Positions 12,665 through 24,800 of a stretch of DNA of 64,000 nucleotides are shown here, piece after piece (the stretch's first letter is position 1; every line of letters starts with the position of its first letter). A program made the position numbers and the translations under genes. Source of the stretch: Owenia fusiformis (lineage: Eukaryota > Annelida > Polychaeta > Sabellida > Oweniidae). Under the pieces are notes generated by a model. It had not been told where the DNA came from. It did not search any database and saw nothing but the letters and a program-made list of their open reading frames with translations. The DNA is taken from the NCBI GenBank assembly GCA_903813345.2, contig CAIIXF020000012.1, positions 34,424,572 through 34,488,571 of the forward strand. Direction: 5' to 3'.

Positions 12665-13092
12665 GCAAGAAAGCACGAACAACCGACCACATGTTCAAAA
12701 TACGAACCTCAGTGGATAAACATGTACTAAGTAACAAAGGGAATATATAAATGTGTTTTGTTGACTTGAGGAAAGCTTTCGATATGGTATGGCGAAATGG
12801 GTTATTTTTGAAAATCTTGCAATCGCGAGTTAACGGTTTATTCTATAAAATGGTAAAATATATATATTCAGAATCAAAAACAAGAATTAGACTAGATAAG
12901 GAAAGTTGATTTACCAATGAATTCGACTGTAACAAGGGAATAAAACAGGGGGACCCCCTAAGTCTTCCTCTATTCAATATATATGTAAATGACATTGTTT
13001 AAACGTGAAATCTAAAAAATGACCATTTGGTAAATAGTAAGCGAATTGGAAGCCTTCTTTTTGCTGATGATTTTGTAATTATCGCATCCTCA
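12665..13092 (+). pseudogene. LINE reverse transcriptase fragment
   Basis: The plus strand reads KARTTDHMFKIRTSVDKH, then after one stop MCFVDLRKAFDMVWRNG, further on GIKQGDPLSLPLFNIYVND and LLFADDFVIIAS. These are RT blocks with an FADD active site. Several stops break the frame. It differs from the intron LINE (FADD instead of YADD), so it is a second LINE family. Confidence 0.8.
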
Positions 13093-13400
13093 AAATGCTT
13101 TGTTACTCATAACATATACATCTGCGCCTGTGTCGATCTTGAAACTCACAGATTTACCACAAATAAGGTCACACGCCATGGTGGCTCTATTTGCCTATCT
13201 TGAATCAGTGACCTGGCAGAATCAACAGAATGCACAAGCTCACCTACATAAAACTCAGTAGTGTCAAGATCGGCATCAGAACATTCATCATAACATTCGT
13301 GTTCAACTCTTTTATCAACAGATTTCTTATTTTATTTACACACACTTGAGAAATGATTTAATTTCTTGCAGTTATGACGGCAAAGAGTAAAAGGTGGATT
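13091..13400 (-). pseudogene. LTR-retrotransposon Gag zinc knuckle and aspartic protease fragment
   Basis: The minus strand shows a CCHC-like stretch (C..NCKKLNHFSSVC, one residue too long in the first spacing), an acidic linker (HECYDECSDADLDTTEFYVGEL) and then a protease strand with FKIDTGADVYVMS, the DTGA catalytic motif. This order fits the Gag-protease junction of Ty3-type elements. Stops are present and no RT or LTR was found nearby. It touches the LINE fragment at about 13091, so one element has truncated the other. Confidence 0.65.
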
Positions 13401-13842
13401 AGATCGAGTGGATTGGATCCATGTAAAGGTGGATTGGATCGGCAATCTTCAAAATATCGATTTTCCTTAACAATGCTATTTATCTCCCTCCAAGAAGATC
13501 GGTGCTCTACTCACTTCCACAATGTCAAATAATAGATGATAAATTATTTTGCTTGGGTGGGCTGGAAAGGTGACCTGCTACCCACTCTCTGATACACAAT
13601 CATATTCATTCCAAGTGTAATTTGAGACATTTCATAAATCATAAGGCAGACTGGTTTGAAGATCCATATCATCTGTTTTAAGTCCAAACAGAACATAGCA
13701 GAAATGTTTTGGTAATATGTACACATTAATTTGAATGACCGCTTTTATCTACAGACCTATGTTCATTCCATACAAACGTTGATTTACAAGAGAAAGCAGT
13801 TAAATATTTAAGGAGTATCTATCAACTAATCGAGTATATACA

Positions 13843-13918
13843 GGTTGGTCCAAAAAATGGGACACTCGTATTTCAAAAATAAATATTGATTTTCTTGATG
13901 GAAGTATGTCATAATAGA
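13843..13918. mobile_element. Solo mariner end fragment
   Basis: The text CAGGTTGGTCCAAAAAATGG followed by GACACTCGTATTTCAAAAAT matches the tips of the 9343-12107 element almost base for base for about 75 bases, then stops. It is preceded by TA. Confidence 0.7.
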
Positions 13919-14104
13919 GAGGTTTCGCAAAACGATTTTTAGCTCAACGGATCCGTAGCCGTAACGTATTTACCAGATTTATGTGTAGGATCTTCTTTGG
14001 CCGAACCCTCTAGATTACTTAAGATAAAGTCGGTTTATTGTCCAGCTGACCATTGCCAGGCTCTAATATCGACTGTATAGTGGAATATATTATGATTAAA
14101 AAAT

Positions 14105-14250
14105 AAATTTTTATTTGAAAAATGGCGGGAAATTCGAAATTCGAATTCTAAATCTGTTTCTCAAAAATCTCTAAAATAACTTTTAAAGCCATGACAAATA
14201 TTAAATGAATGATAAAAAAACATTTTCAAACTTTGAATGGAGACTTTAAG
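14105..14250. repeat. Copy of a segment also found in the CACTA-like element
   Basis: AAAAATGGCGGGAAATT, CAAAAATCTCT and AAATGAATGATAAAAAAA with ATTTTCAAACTTT occur here and, in the same order, at about 19385-19555. This may be a fragment of a related element. Confidence 0.65.
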
Positions 14251-14834
14251 GTAATACAGTATGTCAGTACAGTATGTCATTGCGTTATGGTGATCGTGTA
14301 ATAAACATAGTTGAATGTAGATATAAAATAATGTTTTTACGACACTGTATTTATCAGGTGTCTACATGAAGGTTCACATTAATAGACAAGTCCCTGGATG
14401 GTATGTTATTGTACATCAGTTAAGTGTCAATGCTTTGGGTTGATTTTAAAATGAGGAGTCATCGACCCGATTAGCGACTCACGTTTTATTTGTTCGACAA
14501 CAAACACGATAGAAATTCCCCCAAAATTACATACATACGTGTTTTAAAGAATTAAATGAAGGTAGTTTTAACATTGGCACAGTTTTAAAGTACTTTGCTA
14601 ATGACGCCCCTTGTCCCATCTATTGACTAAAACGTCGAATTTAAGAATTGATTGGTTATAACTCTGACCATATCACATCTCTTTACAGATTCAATTGACG
14701 TTGGACAGTTCTCTTTTTAAAACTTTCAATGGAATACATATTTGTTATTGTCCTTTTTGTGTTTTGGGATGAAAATGAACACATTGTGGTACAGTTAAGC
14801 CTGTGTAAAATGAACACCTTTGAACTGTCAAAAA

Positions 14835-15285
14835 GGTCAAATGCCCACGATACACTGAAAAGTGTTCCACTTCGGGTGTGTTCCACTTACAGAGGTGCAT
14901 TATTAGGTTAAATGGTCATGATACACTGAAATTTGTTCAACTTCGGGTGTGTTCCACTTACAGAGGTGCATTAAACATTAGGTCAAATGGTCATGATACA
15001 CTGAAAAGTGTTCCACTTCGGGTGTGTTCCACTTACAGAGGTGCATTAAACATTAGGTCAAATGGTCATGATACACTGAAAAGTGTTCCACTTCGGGTGT
15101 GTTCCACTTACAGAGGTGCATTAAACATTAGGTCAAATGGTCATGATACACTGAAAAGTGTTCCACTTCGGGTGTGTTCCACTTACAGAGGTGCATTAAA
15201 CATTAGGTCAAATGGTCATGATACACTGAAAAGTGTTCCACTTCGGGTGTTTTCCACTTACAGAGGTTCATTAAGACCAGGACAG
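14835..15285. repeat. 75-bp tandem repeat, six units
   Basis: Units start at about 14835, 14906, 14981, 15056, 15131 and 15206; the later period is exactly 75 bases. The middle units are almost identical, the outer ones diverged. As 75 is a multiple of three, the array gives a 136-residue open frame with a 25-residue period (GHDTLKSVPLRVCSTYRG), but there is no leader, domain or homologue to support a gene. A decayed unit lies at 15290-15350. Confidence 0.85.
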
Positions 15286-15400
15286 TAGGTCACCTCGGAT
15301 GTGTTTTATAGGCCAAATGTTCATGGGACTCTGAAAAGTGTTTCTCTTATAATCAGCTTTTAATGTGGTATACAATTTGAAAGTTCTTATTGGATGGGCC

Positions 15401-15486
15401 ATTACATACTACATACTACATACTACTTACTACATACTACATACTACATACTACTTACTACATACTACATACTACATACTACTTAC
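15401..15486. repeat. TACTACA microsatellite
   Basis: Runs of a 7-base unit (TACTACA), with every third or fourth unit changed to TACTACT, form a higher-order period. The array lies about 200 bases upstream of the cyclase start codon. Confidence 0.85.
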
Positions 15487-15687
15487 AGCGTACAGAAGTG
15501 TTTCACTGTATTTTAAAGATTGCTCCAACGTTTTACAAACTTTTATTCTTTTCTGCCCCTTTAATTTATTTGTATTATCACCTCGACCTTTACAACATGC
15601 CATCTTTAAATATATCACATGATTTAGTCACGTTGAAGTCTTCACTCGGAAAAGGTTTAACTCTAATTTTCTTCCTGCTCGATCAAA

Positions 15688-15857
15688 ATGGGAACTAGGC
15701 TACAATTTCTAATCAGTCTTTGTCTGCTAAAGGTCCACAACTGCAGAGAATATGTTGATATGACTTATGAACTATTTGAAGGTTTGCCGAAAACCACTGT
15801 AACACCGGATTTCAAGCAAGCAGTGATTTTTGAGGGACCTTGGCTGAAAACAAAATT
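15688..15857 (+). CDS. Cyclase gene, exon 1 (signal peptide and N-terminal strand)
   Basis: This 170-base exon is recognised from its protein, not from length. It starts MGTRLQFLIS, a leader-like stretch, followed by EYVDMTYELF, which matches the conserved start of PF04199 cyclases. It ends with two bases of a Phe codon directly before GTAAGA. It lies about 12 kb upstream of the rest of its gene, so it is easily missed. No promoter motif was identified upstream; the preceding 300 bases hold a TACTACA microsatellite. Confidence 0.75.
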
Positions 15858-18800
15858 GTAAGAGATTACTAGTATTTTATTTTTTTATTTTGACATACGC
15901 TTTTTTAACAGCGGCACACTATTATTAGGTGCGTCAGTATTTGTAATCTACATATATATTTTATAAGCACTAAAAATGTTTACATAAAATACTACAGTTT
16001 TCTAGGGTTAAAAAGTGTTGCTAAAAACATCTTCACATATTTATCAAACATGTCATGCCCCCATTCCATAAAAACCTTATCACCAAGTAGTGTAATTAAC
16101 CTATCATGAATGTTCGAAGGCAATAAACTGCTACTTAAAATGGGAGAAACATATTTCTCTACATCGTTGTAAAAGTCGGACCTGGCTTTGGCAAAATGGG
16201 GACACACCATTAATCTGTGTGATAGAGTATCTCTCATATTAAGATTACACATTATACATATACCATCACTTTTGCCCCACTTTTCATAATTTGTCTCAAG
16301 GCAGAAATTATTCGATCTTGCTAGAAATTTCATTTTCGATCCATAACAATCAAGGTCATTCTTAAGGTACCTTTCGGTGCGGTTATTTGTTTTAACCTCC
16401 TTATATATTTCAAGGGAGGGGTGTTAAGCTACCCTAGTGTGGAAATTATAAATGCTTTGGGATTGAGATATAGTTAAAAATGAGGGGTACCATTCGCTGT
16501 CATTCCGAAAAATAACATCATCTAAACCTTTATCTCTTAAAATATTCCGGGCATTTGATGCAAATTTCCAATATGATTCTTTGCCGACTTTTAATGATTT
16601 TAGCAAATTCTGTAGGATTTTATGAGGGAGGGATGTAGTTGGTACATTAAAATTTAGGTAGTTCAAATAGTCAATTTGTCTTTTTTCAATCACCTCTGCT
16701 ATCGGTTTCCAGCCTAAATCCCCCAATATAGATTTACTGGCGGGTTTACTTTTAATTTGAAAAATGGCTTGGGCGGCACCATATTGAAATGAGGTAATTT
16801 TGGCAAGGCTTGACTTTGGGAGTACCCAGGTCGGGTATCCATGCAGGATAGCAGGTGCCATCATAGAGTTGTAAATCGTTCTTCCAAATTCAATGCGCTT
16901 GATATTACAATGTTTGGTTAAAGTAGACCTTAAATAATTTTTCATTTTCCTGGCCTTTTCATATAATTATTTCAGATGTGCAGTTTCTTTGAGACTTCTA
17001 TTGAACATTACTCCAAGATATTTGTACTCATTTACCTCTGGCAGTCTCAAATTCCCTAATGACCATACATTTTCCGAATCAAGTCTTTTCCCTATTATCA
17101 TTATCTTAGACTTTTTGTCACTGAACTGAAATCCCCATTTAAGTCCAAAATTATTAGTGATTGTTAACATGGACTGGAGTTCTTTCTCAGATTGACCCAT
17201 TAACACAATGTCATCTGCATAAAGAAGACAGGGGATTTTTTTATCTTCAAAGGGCAGACCAAAACTGGACATTCTTAAACGGTCTTCAAGGTCTGTCATT
17301 ACTATGGAAAAAAGGGTCGGGGATAGAATACAACCTTGCTTCACTCCAGATGAGGAGTCAAACCAGTCAGTTTCATATTGTCCAAAGATGACCTTGTTTG
17401 AAGTGTTAGAGTATAGTGATTTCAAAATCCTCCAAGTTTTACCTTGGATTCCCCTTTCCCAAAGTTTTAGAAATAGCAAATCACGATCTAAAACGTCAAA
17501 TGCCTTAGAGATGTCAATGAAAGCTAAATAGGATTTGAGTTTCTTATCTTTACGAAGGCTACATAGTCCTTTAAGGGAAAAGATATGATTTTCTAATCTT
17601 TTGCCTTTTTGAAATGCGCCTTGAAGGTCACCTAAAAGATTGTTTTCACGAAGAAAGTCCATTATCTGGTTTTCCAACAGACTCGAGAATAATTTATACA
17701 TATTGGATGTAATCGTTATTCCACGATAATTATTGAAAACTTCTGGATCACTTTCCTTATGGAGGGGTTTGACAATACCTTGTTGCCAATCAAATGGAAT
17801 TTTTTCAAACATTCTGATAGCATTAAAAAGATCTAAAATAGGCTGCGAGAGAACTTCTTTACCATTTTTCAAGAATTCATTGGGAATTTGATCTATACCG
17901 ACTGCCTTTCCATTTGAAAGACCAGATATATGTTTTGATAAACTTGCTAGATCAAAAGTAATATGACTGAGTGCTCTATCACTCACAATGTTATCAAGCT
18001 CAATATTATTGAGGGTGTCTGAAGCTTGATTTGGGAGGGTTTCGGGGTTTTTACTTTTAGAACCAACATTTTTCCAATATTCTTTAAGTGTTTCGTTAAA
18101 TTCTTTTGGGTCACATATAATATGGTTAGGGTCATTTGGGTCTTTCATTCTAATGGGGAAATTGCTCTTTGTATTGAATTTTTTCAGCGCTTTCCAATAA
18201 CTTTTTGAAGATTTCGACTTATTACGGGCGTTGTTGGTAATTATTCTAACACTGTGCAAAATGTGCGGTATCTCTCGTTTTATTTCAAGAGATTTGGACA
18301 AATAGTTTATATATATCTCTAGAATCCCCCAAAATATAGTTAGATATAATATCTCTGATACGGACAAATTTGCGTATCGAACCAGTTCTACTTAACTACA
18401 GTATTTGACGGTATGCCACAGAATAGGTCCCATATTATACCCGTGGTAATCAGGAGATTTCCTAACTATACTATACATCTTCTATTTATACTCTTAAAAC
18501 ACTGACTATTCTTTACTATTCATATAATATCGGACATGAAGAACAAGAGGTACGCTGCCTATTCTGTGCTAAAAACAGCAGATATCAGCTTATATCAGGA
18601 TATACTCTCATATCAGACTTTCCAAAACAGAAGATACAGTAACTATACGAAATGACGTCATCAAGTCTCATAATTTGCAACGCTTATTAGGTAACATCAC
18701 TTATCTGGCTTATTAAAGGCCCCATGTAAAGTTTAAACCACTTTGGCTTATATTGTAGTCTTACCCAATGTTATCAAAGTGTGATATGTGAAACTTTTTT

Positions 18801-21800
18801 TTTTAATTTCAAAAAGTGGTTTTTGATAGACTTTTTGTTCCAAAATTTGTAAATTTATTTAAAACCAACTTTTAGAGGTCACTCATATCTTCTAATTAGC
18901 CACAGTTCATACCAATGCATAGCATACATCCTCCCATGTTTTTTGCCGAAAAAATTAAGAAAATCGGTTGATAAACAAGCAAGGAATGAACTTATCAGTA
19001 CATGAAAATGGTTCTGAGAAAAATGCATTTCAAAATTTTATTTCTCATAGAAACCAATGGTACAATGATATCTAAAACATAATTTATTCTTCCTTTTAAC
19101 CTGGTTAGACAATCAACATTGGTTTTTTATGAAAGTCTAGCATATTTAGAAAATATTGACATCGAAAAAAAAAATTCAATTTTTTTCAAAAAGTTTTTGT
19201 TACCTTAGTGACATCACTAATGTTTCAAAATATTTTTGATAAGCTAAAACATTGAAGTGGCCCATTAAATATGACATTTTATTATTGAAATAGTGTGTCT
19301 TTTGTTCAATCTTTGCATTGGTGTTAAAAATATAATCTTTTTTGAAATGCATTAAGAAATATTTGATGATTAAGAAATTTCAACTTTTTTTGAAAAATGG
19401 CGGGAAATTTGAATATTTGAGAAATGAAATGCTCACAACTTTTTTTTCAAAAAAAAATTTTTGTTCAAAAATCTCTTAAATCACTTTTTAAGTCCTGACA
19501 AATAGTAAATGAATGATAAAAAAATATTTTCAAACTTTAGACGGGGACTCCGGTAGTTAAGTCATTAAATAAACAAATATGGAGAATCTGAACCATATTC
19601 TTTATCTCTTGTTTATCAATAAAGTTTAATGTTAATAAAATAAAGAACTGTAATGTTAGCAATTAGGTTTTAGGTAATGTACAGCATTCTTCGGTACATA
19701 CTGTACTGTTAATAATAATTTAATTATTATTCAATAATTAATCCGTATGTTAGGGTAGATTAATCTCTACAGCTGATGGCTCTTAATTCCACAAAAATAA
19801 TTTGCAAAATAAGTTTTTTCATATATATTTGATTGTATAATGTCCCTCATGTAATGATTAACATTGTGTTAAATTTTTATTCAATCAATTAAATCATTGT
19901 AAAGTTAATTTTTGAATTTCTAATTAATTGGTTTTCCTCACATTTTTATTCCATTGTTTCTCTGTCACATTAAGTTTATAGCAAACAACATTTAAATCCC
20001 CCTCTAACAAAGGTACGAACAACCATTCACTTTGCCAACCAAAACAACAGTCATGACACAGAACTGCTCAATATTCAATAAACACATTATGCATTTTATA
20101 CAGACCCGTACCTAAGGACCTCTCCCCCCCTACCCGTGGCCAACAATTCTTTCAAGATCATGTAGTTTTTCACCATTCACATACATGTATTGACATTTCA
20201 GAGCAATGTAATAAGCCAAACTTTAATCCCTAATTATTCAATTTCTATGATTTGAGTTTTGTTCACACTGATAGATAATCTGTTTGTTAGAGTTAATGGA
20301 TTATTTTCTACAGCCGATGGTTCTAATTTGAACCAACAAATAATTTGCAAATTAAGTTTTTCATAATTATTTGATTGTATAATGTCCCTTATGTTATGAT
20401 TAACATTGTGTTAAAATTTGGATTTAATTGATTGACTCAACGGAAAGTTAATTTTTAATCAATGGGTTTCTTTACATTTTTACTCCATTGGGTTTCCTCA
20501 CAATTTAACTCAATTGTTTCTCTGTCAAAATCCTATTTAGTTTTACCAATCTGGGCACTGTTAAGTGATTATGGGCCAAAATTGACAAATTGTGAACCGT
20601 TGGTATGTTTTGAAAATTGATCCTCAGGGCTAAAACTTATTACGAGGCTTTAATATATTGGATGTATTGCCCCGATTTCTTCTTTGAGCAAATTGGAGCA
20701 TGGTAGAACAAACTGATGTAAATAACATATTGACACACAGTATGTCAGAGCAATATGATAAGTAAAACTATTATCCCCAATTATTCAATTTCTCTAATAT
20801 GAGTTTCGTTAACACTAATAACTAATCCATTTGTTAGTGGTAATGGATCAATTTCCTACAGCCAACAGTTCTAAGTTCCACAAAAATAATTTGAAAACTT
20901 TTTCATAATTATTTGATTGCATAATGTCCCTAATGTAATGATTAACATTGTGTTAAAATTTGGATTTAATTGATTGACTCAACGTAAAGCTAATTTTTAA
21001 TCAAGGGTTTTCTGACATTTTTACTCCATTGTTTCTCTACTACATTAAGTTTTCAACAAAAAACATTTACACACAAACAACACACAAACAACCACCTGTA
21101 TTCACTTTGCAAACCACAAAAATAGTCTTGATAGACACAGAACTACTCAAATTTTAGCTAAATACATTACGCATTTTAAACAGGCCAGTACCTAACAAGT
21201 AACGATTCCCTCCCCTTGGCCAACAATGTTTCAAAATCATGCAGATTTTCCCTTCACATACATGTATTGATGTCAGAGCAATAGAAGTAATACTTTAATC
21301 CCTAAGTTATTTTCAATTTCTATGAATGAGTTTTGTTAACTGATAACTAATCCGTTTGTTAGACTTAATGGATTAATATCTAGTGCCGATTGTTCTAATT
21401 TCCACAAAAATAATAATTTGCAAATTAAGTTTTTCATATTTATATGATTGTAAATTGTCCCTCATTCTATGATTAACATTGTGTTAAAATTTGGATTGAA
21501 TCGATTACCTCATTGGAAAGTTAATTTTTGGATTTTTAATTGATGACTTTTCTTAACATTTTTTACTCCATTGTTAACATTAATTTAAATCAAATTAAAT
21601 TTCTTTCTTTCTTCTAAAATATCTATTTTGTAAATATTTTTCAAATAGAAATAGAACAATCAAAATAATGTAATTTGATATTTTCGGCTTACATTGGAAA
21701 ATACTAGAAAATAATATTTTTTGAAAAGAAAAAATTCTAAATAAACTACAATCATCAGTTTGGATTGATAAATATGACCAAATCGATTTCATCAAGTGTT

Positions 21801-24800
21801 AATGATAAAAATCATCTCTATTAATACTATATCTGACTAAATAATGTGTATAAAGTGAATCTATCAGTTTTATTTTGTTTGTTTAATTACTTAACGCTGA
21901 CAGTGCATTGTCAATCATTAATAAGCCAGATAAGTTAAAGAAATAAGAAACGATGACGTCATTTCGTATAGTTAGCGTATCTCCGGTTTTTAGAGCTCTG
22001 ATTTAATAGTATATCCTGAAATAGGCCAGAAGAAGCTGTTTTCCATAGAATCGGCGGGTATGTCTGGTTCTATAGGTCCAATAGAGTGGTAGGCAAACTA
22101 TTTGTTAGCCTAGATATATAACGCAGCCTATATTAGGTCATATTTCGTAGAGTTGAAAATAGTACTAACTATGCTAGTTGTCCGCCAAATCTCTTGGTAT
22201 AGGTTGTGTCTCTACAACACGGGAGATACGGGAGATATTTCACACTATGACAGTTGATATTAGAGCATAGTTAACAGGAGATTCTATTACTATATAACAT
22301 TTTTGGCACAGTGTAATGTGATTCTTTATATGGTTTTCTTTAATTTTAGTTCCAACTTGATGTTTATGATCTTGATAAATCTCCCAAAGTTCCCTAATAA
22401 CAGTTGGGTCCGCTGATTTTGACTTTTGCCAAATTCTATGAAAACGGCTGGCCTCTTTCCTGTTTTTAATCAATTGCTTCAATTCAGAATCCCAAAAATC
22501 TCTGCTAATTTTAGAAACTTTCTTCATACCAATTGCTTTGTTACCAACATTTATTAATTTAACCTTAAAACAGTTCCAAATCTCTTCAACATTTAACCCA
22601 TCAATTGACCAATTTTTATATTCAGAACTCAATTCTGACTTAAACATCCCCCAGTCAGTTTGGTCATTAAAATTCCATTTGGTATAGGCAATATTATCAT
22701 TTGAAGAAGGGGCCTCTGAGTCAGGTTTGTAAACAGGGACAAACTTACTATTTATAGTAACGACATTATGATCACTACCAACTGAGAGTTCTTTATGTTC
22801 ATCAATAATCATATTTACAAAGTGGGATTACTGAAAATGGTCATTGGCTAAAACATAATCGATCGTAGATAGTTGTTCATTGCGTGTCCAAGTAATTGTA
22901 CCTTCACAGTTATCTGAGCAGTTAAGAATAGATAAGTCTGACACTTCACTAAATAGTTTTAACAGGTCACCATTTGGGCTATGATGTCCGTCATTTCTAA
23001 AACCAGGAATCTTACCATTAAAGTCACCCATTATAAGGATGTTATAGCCATCATTAATAGATGCTACATTTTGCTCTAGTTCATCATATAATTTCTGGGT
23101 TTTGACCATATTGTCCCGACCATCACAAGGAAAATAGACTACACATACATATATAATCTCATTGTTAATCTTCAGTTTTAAGCAAAGCCGTTCATAATCA
23201 TCAGATTTCGAATCAAAGGGATTATCATCAAGCAAAACAACATCTTTGTGAATAAAAAACCCTAACCCACCACCGAGTTTGCCTTTTCTATTCTTTTCTC
23301 GCCAGACATACTCATTATCCAAGTGTATTAGTGAATTGGAATCATTAAAAAACGTTTCTGCTAGGGCAAAGAGGTCATAATGGTAATCTGTGAGAAGTTT
23401 ATTAAGTTCTGCTTGTTTGGCTATTCCAAGCCTTTGGACATTGTTTTGGCCAAATTTAACAGCTGCTTTATTAGATTTTTTAACCGTATGACCACCTCGC
23501 CTTTGTTTTTTTTATGACATTTGTTTACCACATTGCGTTTTGGCTGACATTTAGTATGGAATTGGGGTAAGGCTATATCATAGCCAAGAATCTAGTTAGA
23601 ATTAGCAACATTGAACTCAGGGCATTTGGTTTGTTTATGTTCTAAATAATTACACATGTAGCACCTTACAGAATGGGGATGCCAGCAAGAGCTTGCCAAG
23701 TGGGAACTTTCACCACATTTAAAACATGCTGGCTTATTCCCCTTTTTGTTCGGTGCATTGGAATGAGATGACTGATAGGTACTATTGTCTATTGACTATT
23801 GTCACATGAACTGTTATTGTTGTGTTTTTTATGACATACTGTTTGCCATCCATCAGTGTCATTCGATGAGGAGATATCCATCACATTTTGAGGGGCTTGG
23901 GGTCTATTATTGTGGTTGTTAGGGGATGGACGGGGGCGGTTAAATTGGCGTGGCTTAGTGATGTCATCAGAGATTGTATCTAGTTTCATATTATGAGCAA
24001 GTTTATTTGAGCCAGCCTTTGTTAGATGCAGTCCCCATGAATCAAGGTAACCGTCATTTATAGAGCCATCCTGGAGACGAAATATTGTGTCATTGTTTAT
24101 ATATGTAAATTGGTTATCATTATCGCACATTACATCAGTTCAGCAGCTTCGATGACTTCTTGGGCCTGTTTGTTATCTGTACGAGGGGTGATGCTTGACA
24201 CATGAATTTCATCAGAAATGTTTTTTGCCCCAGTTGCCATTAGCTTATAGTCTTTGACAATTGATTCAGCACTGGCGTCATTTTGGGAGGAATCGTTGCT
24301 GGCAATCTGAAGAATAACACGATTGTAGGGCTTTGGTCCTGTGGTTTTCCCTAGTTCTGTTATCTCTTTATGGACATCTTTGATTTTACCCCCTCTGATA
24401 CAGGTGACATCAGTGTTACGTATTTTGGTATGGTCAAAGTCACGAATTATCGAACTTCCAATTACTAGGGTCTTAGATGGATTGTCAATGGCAGATTTCC
24501 TATTGGTTAACTGTTTACGCAAGTAGATGCATTCCTCATCAAGATCCTTGCATTTGGAGGTTTTCGCAGCTAGTTGTGATACGAGGTCAGTATTGGTAAC
24601 CTGAATTGCATTGAGGTTGGTTTCCATAATATCAATTTTGTCTTGAAGGCGTGCTGTTGTGGTTGATAAGTCCTCAATCTTTATTGTCAGTGTAGATATC
24701 ACTTCGACTAAGCGGTCAATGGAGGAATATGGAGGTAGCAAAGACTTGGAGGGACGACCTCTTGTTGTTTTGGCTTTAGTTGTTTTGATTTTGGCATTAG

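Noticed and set aside
12329-12682. 117-residue minus-strand open frame
   Set aside because: No recognisable domain. It lies among transposon relics, next to a plus-strand RT fragment.
14835-15285. CRISPR-like regular spacing
   Set aside because: Units are contiguous 75-bp tandem repeats with no unique spacers, in animal-type DNA.
14878-15288. 136-residue open frame with a 25-residue repeat
   Set aside because: It follows exactly from a 75-bp tandem array (a multiple of three). There is no leader, domain or splice support.
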